Below are positions 11,486-14,274 of a stretch of DNA of 14,274 nucleotides, piece by piece. Where the stretch lies: the NCBI GenBank assembly GCA_964480425.1, contig CAYZPY010000059.1, positions 1 through 14,274 of the forward strand, given 5' to 3'. A program made the position numbers and the translations under genes. This stretch comes from CAYYMD01 sp964480425. GTDB lineage: Bacteria > Planctomycetota > Phycisphaerae > SM23-33. The first letter of the stretch is position 1, and the number at the start of each line of letters is the position of its first letter. A model generated the notes under the pieces. That model searched no databases, was not told where the DNA came from, and saw nothing but the letters and a program-made list of their open reading frames with translations.

Positions 11486-13378
11486 ATGAACTTATCGAGC
11501 GAACCGGTACTGTCGGACAACGCGCGTCGAACGCTCGAGTCGCGTTATCTCAAAAAGGACCCGTCGGGAAAAACCGTCGAGACGCCGGGCGAACTTTTCG
11601 CGCGGGTGGCGCGCGCCGCCGCAGGCGCCGAAAAAAACTTCGGCGTGTCTCGGCATCAGATAAACCAAGTCCGGCAGGGGTTTTACGAAATCATGTCGCA
11701 GACCAGATTCCTGCCCAACAGCCCCACGCTGATGAACGCCGAGCGCCGCCCGGGGGTGCTAAGCGCGTGTTTCGTGCTGCCCGTTGACGACAGCATCGAG
11801 GGCATATTCGATTCGGTCAAGCACACCGCCCGGATTCAACAGGCCGGGGGAGGAACCGGCTTCTCGTTCGACCGCCTGCGCCCCACCGGCGATTACATCG
11901 CGTCTTCCGGGGGGCGCACCTCCGGACCTATAAGTTTCTGGCGCGTCTTCAGCGAAGCGACCCGCGCCATTCAGCAGGGCGCGTTCCGACGCGGGGCGAA
12001 CATGGGAATGATGTCCGCCTGGCATCCGGACATCCTGAAGTTCATCGTGGCGAAGGAAGATTTGTCCGCCTTCGAAAATTTTAACATCTCGATAAAAATT
12101 TCCGACCTGTTCATGCAGAACCTGCGTCGCAATCCCGACGCACCCCACGAGGTGATCAATCCGCGCACGGGCGAAAAATATTTCATTCCGCACGGCGTCG
12201 ACGTCCGCCGTTACACGCTGAGCGACCTGGCGCCCGCCGGTCAATCCCGAACGGGCGGCGACGTTTACACCATCGCCGAGGTGTGGCGGATGATAACCTC
12301 CGCCGCAAGGGAAACCGCCGAGCCGGGACTGTGCTTCATAGACAGGGTCAACGCCGACAACCCTACCCCGCTGCTGGGGCGCATCGAGGCGACCAACCCG
12401 TGCGGCGAACAGCCCCTGCTGGATTACGAGGCGTGCAACCTCGGCTCAATCGACATATCCAAGTACGTAACGCCCGACGGGCTGGACGAAGATTCGCTGC
12501 GCGAGACCATCCGCCTGGGCGTGCGATTCCTGGACGACGTCATCGAGGTCAACAACTACATCATCCCGCCCATCGAGCGGATGTGCAAAGGCAACCGCAA
12601 GATAGGGCTGGGCATTATGGGACTGGCCGACGCCATGTTCACCCTCGGCGTCAAGTACGACAGCAAAGAGGGCCTGGCCTTTGGTCAGAAGGTGGCCCAA
12701 CTGTTTACCGACGAGGCCTTTGGGGCCAGCGAGTCCCTGGCGCAGCAGCGCGGGACGTTCAGGAATTACGCGGGCAGCGTCTGGGAGAAGCGAGGGCGGA
12801 AAATGCGCAACGCAGCGGTCACCACCGTGGCGCCCACCGGTACGCTGAGCATACTGGCAGGGTGCACCGGCGGCATCGAACCGGCGTTCGCGCTGGCGTT
12901 TCACCGTCACGTGCTGGATGGCCAGCGACTGCTGGAAGTCAACGGCCCGTTCCGACGTCACGCCGAGCGGTCGGGCTTCTGGAGCGAAGAGTTGGGCGGG
13001 AAACTCGCTGCCGGGGATACTCTCGAGCATCTCGGTTGCGGCGACGAGCGAACCCGCCGGGTGTTCGTAACGGCGCGCCAGATAGCCCCATCGTGGCACG
13101 TCAGGATGCAGGCGGCATTTCAGAAATACATCGACGGAGCAATCTCCAAGACCATCAACATGCCCAACTCCGCAAGCGTCCGGGACGTGGAGGAGATTTA
13201 CAATCTCGCCTACGACACGGGGTGCAAGGGCATCACCGTCTACCGCGACGGATGCCGCTCACGTCAGCCGATGAGCCACGACGCCGGGACGCGCCCGTGT
13301 CCGCATTGCAGCAGGCCCGTACAGGACGAACCGGGATGCTCGCGATGCCCCCACTGCGGATGCACGCTCTGTTCGTAA
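11486..13378 (+). CDS. nrdJ: Vitamin B12-dependent (class II) ribonucleoside-diphosphate reductase
   Basis: Reduces ribonucleotides to deoxyribonucleotides using adenosylcobalamin to make the thiyl radical, so it needs neither a small subunit nor oxygen. It is 630 residues, at the short end of the family; there is no N-terminal ATP-cone, so overall allosteric control by dATP is probably absent. Active-site residues are in the expected places: redox cysteines C95 (LSACFVLPV) and C317 (YEACNLGSI), thiyl C306 with N304 and E308 in NPCGEQPL, and the loop VAPTGTLSILAG (448-459). The C-terminus is a zinc-ribbon-like cluster (C605, C608, C618, C621) followed by C624, C626 and C629, likely the swinging thiols that re-reduce the active site. 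The lone gene is followed by repeats, then the metY promoter. Confidence 0.96.
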   Translation: MNLSSEPVLSDNARRTLESRYLKKDPSGKTVETPGELFARVARAAAGAEKNFGVSRHQINQVRQGFYEIMSQTRFLPNSPTLMNAERRPGVLSACFVLPVDDSIEGIFDSVKHTARIQQAGGGTGFSFDRLRPTGDYIASSGGRTSGPISFWRVFSEATRAIQQGAFRRGANMGMMSAWHPDILKFIVAKEDLSAFENFNISIKISDLFMQNLRRNPDAPHEVINPRTGEKYFIPHGVDVRRYTLSDLAPAGQSRTGGDVYTIAEVWRMITSAARETAEPGLCFIDRVNADNPTPLLGRIEATNPCGEQPLLDYEACNLGSIDISKYVTPDGLDEDSLRETIRLGVRFLDDVIEVNNYIIPPIERMCKGNRKIGLGIMGLADAMFTLGVKYDSKEGLAFGQKVAQLFTDEAFGASESLAQQRGTFRNYAGSVWEKRGRKMRNAAVTTVAPTGTLSILAGCTGGIEPAFALAFHRHVLDGQRLLEVNGPFRRHAERSGFWSEELGGKLAAGDTLEHLGCGDERTRRVFVTARQIAPSWHVRMQAAFQKYIDGAISKTINMPNSASVRDVEEIYNLAYDTGCKGITVYRDGCRSRQPMSHDAGTRPCPHCSRPVQDEPGCSRCPHCGCTLCS

Positions 13379-13405
13379 GCAAAGACGAAGCCCGCGCCGA
13401 CATGG

Positions 13406-13439
13406 TAAGCCCCGCGTGAGAACGCGGGGATAATTTGCA
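13406..13439 (+). repeat. 34-bp repeat, copy B, with GNRA-looped hairpin
   Basis: Matches 9841-9874 at 26 of 34 positions. Here CCCCGCGT and ACGCGGGG form an 8-bp stem closed by GAGA, a GNRA-type tetraloop, followed by ATAATTTG. It lies 28 bases after the nrdJ stop and may act as a transcript-end structure, though it has no strong T-tract. Confidence 0.6.
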
Positions 13440-13444
13440 CTCGG

Positions 13445-13470
13445 CGCGGCGGCGCTACCACGCCGCCGCG
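13445..13470 (+). repeat. GC palindrome, copy 4 (after nrdJ)
   Basis: CGCGGCGGCG (13445-13454) pairs over ten bases with CGCCGCCGCG (13461-13470) around CTACCA. It is directly beside copy B of the 34-bp repeat; beside trpE the two element types occur in the opposite order. Confidence 0.75.
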
Positions 13471-13549
13471 TAACATATAGATATCCGACGTCGGTCTGCA
13501 AAGCCCACCGACCTCCAAAATAACGACGCATCGCCGGGAGAATTTTTTA

Positions 13550-13578
13550 TTGACCGTTTTGGCTGAGGCGCATATTAT
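13550..13578 (+). promoter_or_regulatory. metY promoter
   Basis: TTGACC (13550-13555), a 17-base spacer and TATTAT (13573-13578): 5/6 matches in both boxes, the best promoter in the window. It lies in an AT-rich island (a run of six T precedes it). Transcription would start near 13585, exactly where the riboswitch aptamer begins. Confidence 0.75.
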
Positions 13579-13585
13579 TCCTATC

Positions 13586-13729
13586 GGCATCGAGAGTGCG
13601 TGAGGGTACTGGCCCAAAGACCGCACGGCAACCTGTTCCGACTCGACGCGGATGATAGTGCCGCCGGAATAAGGTGCCACAGCCAGCCCAGCCCCGAGTG
13701 ATTTTACGGGGCGGCCAGGGACCGATGTG
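13586..13729 (+). ncRNA. SAM-I-type (S-box clan) riboswitch aptamer
   Basis: The core matches the S-box: ATCGAGAG at the P1/P2 junction, GAGGG (13602-13606), ACTGGCCC (13608-13615), AAAGA, CGGCAACC (13626-13633) and AAGGTGCCA (13671-13679). Helices can be drawn: P1 CATCG/CGATG (13588-13592 with 13723-13727), P2 TGCG/CGCA (13597-13600 with 13622-13625), P3 TTCCG/CGGAA (13636-13640 with 13665-13669), and P4 GCCCCG/CGGGGC (13691-13696 with 13707-13712). It precedes metY, a methionine-synthesis gene, the classic target. Binding of S-adenosylmethionine would lower metY expression. A SAM-I/IV variant cannot be excluded. Confidence 0.85.
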
Positions 13730-13904
13730 GTCCGCCAAAGACGGGCGGACAACCATTCTCTGGTCGCGCCTGTGCTGCGTTTCGCACACGGGCAACAGGC
13801 GTACGGACGCCTCCCGGCAGGAGGCGCCCCGCCTCGGGCGGCGAGGGTCGATACCTTCAGGTGAAATTTTCATCAGCCGCGATACGCGCTGCCGGAGAAT
13901 TATC
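13730..13904 (+). promoter_or_regulatory. Expression platform of the metY riboswitch
   Basis: Between aptamer and start codon lie stems at 13732-13748 (GTCCGCC/GGCGGAC), 13768-13800 (GCCTGT/ACAGGC), 13808-13826 (CGCCTCC/GGAGGCG) and 13832-13846 (CCTCG/CGAGG). None has a T-tract, so a transcription terminator is unlikely. CTCCCGGCAG (13811-13820) can pair over nine bases, with one bulged C, with CTGCCGGAG (13889-13897), which holds the metY Shine-Dalgarno. That pairing excludes the 13808-13826 stem, giving a possible translational switch. Confidence 0.45.
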
Positions 13905-14274
13905 ATGACATCCAAAAACAAGAACGACGACCGCCGCCTGGGGACACTCGCCCTTCACGCCGGACAGCAGGCCGAGCCGCACACCGGCTCGAGGGCGGTT
14001 CCGATTTACGCCACCACCAGTTACCTCTTCCAGGACACCGACCACGCCGCCGACCTGTTCGCGCTGCGGAAACTCGGCAACATCTACTCCCGCCTGATGA
14101 ACCCCACCAACGACGTGCTGGAGAAACGACTGACCGCCCTGGACGGCGGGACCGGCGCGGTGAGCTTCGCCAGCGGGATGGCGGCCATCACCGCCGCGGT
14201 GATGACCATTACTCACGCCGGGCAGAATTTTATCTCGTCCGGGAGTCTCTACGGCGGCACGTACACGCTGTTCA
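13905..14274 (+). CDS. metY: O-acetylhomoserine sulfhydrylase, 5' part
   Basis: A pyridoxal-phosphate enzyme that makes homocysteine from O-acetylhomoserine and sulfide, in methionine synthesis. The first 123 residues are visible and the gene runs off the window. The start matches the Cys/Met-metabolism family: LGTLALHAGQQ (12-22), the substrate-loop AVPIYATTSYLF (31-42), YSRLMNPTNDVLEKRL (61-76) whose Tyr and Arg bind cofactor phosphate of the partner subunit, SFASGMAAI (87-95), and SLYGGTY (114-120). The HAGQ/YATTSYLF form and the phrase NIYSRLMNPT favour MetY over cystathionine gamma-synthase. The ATG at 13905 has GGAGA seven bases upstream. Control by the SAM riboswitch ahead of it fits the assignment. 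Confidence 0.92.
   Translation, partial: MTSKNKNDDRRLGTLALHAGQQAEPHTGSRAVPIYATTSYLFQDTDHAADLFALRKLGNIYSRLMNPTNDVLEKRLTALDGGTGAVSFASGMAAITAAVMTITHAGQNFISSGSLYGGTYTLF

Noticed and set aside
13768..13800. Second tandem SAM aptamer (CGGGCAACAGG resembles CGGCAACC)
   Set aside because: The GAGGG, GGCCC and AAGGTGC blocks are missing; it is a simple stem with the arms GCCTGT and ACAGGC.

Overview
The window is GC-rich bacterial chromosome, almost all housekeeping genes on both strands. No tRNA, rRNA, CRISPR array, transposase or phage gene was seen. Gene content and style suggest a free-living bacterium, perhaps a Planctomycetota/Phycisphaerae relative: GroEL without a GGM tail, lysine-rich tails on basic proteins, a histone H1-like lysine/alanine peptide, a class II ribonucleotide reductase, and many genes with weak or no Shine-Dalgarno. 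That placement is an inference of low to moderate confidence.

Left part (1-1370): a less GC-rich stretch with the end of an unidentified plus-strand gene, a small plus-strand gene overlapping it, and a convergent D12-class adenine DNA methyltransferase. This looks like the edge of a restriction-modification locus. Next (1371-4100), on the minus strand, is the translation operon rpsB-tsf-pyrH with a good promoter at about 4052-4080. Rightward from it (4310-7076) are a degenerate response-regulator receiver protein and groES-groEL, followed by two GC palindromes, the second a likely terminator.

Middle (7129-9910): a ROK-family sugar kinase preceded by a promoter and a possible 7-codon leader frame, then trpE, then a terminator. 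Convergent to these is an orphan ParA/Soj ATPase that appears to be expressed from a leaderless GTG start. Upstream of it on the same strand is a 60-residue, 65% lysine H1-like peptide with a perfect Shine-Dalgarno and its own terminator.

Right part (11440-14274): a compact vitamin B12-dependent ribonucleotide reductase (nrdJ), then a promoter, a SAM-I-type riboswitch and the start of metY (O-acetylhomoserine sulfhydrylase), which runs off the window. The metY leader contains a plausible anti-Shine-Dalgarno switch.

The most unusual features not explained by genes are: (a) a family of about 26-bp GC palindromes with a shared TTCCCA-like loop that occurs only between genes; (b) a 34-bp repeat present twice, with a compensatory stem change; (c) the metY riboswitch expression platform; (d) the lysine-only nucleoid-like peptide; and (e) the broken or overlapping genes opposite the methyltransferase. 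No clearly new multi-gene system is evident.
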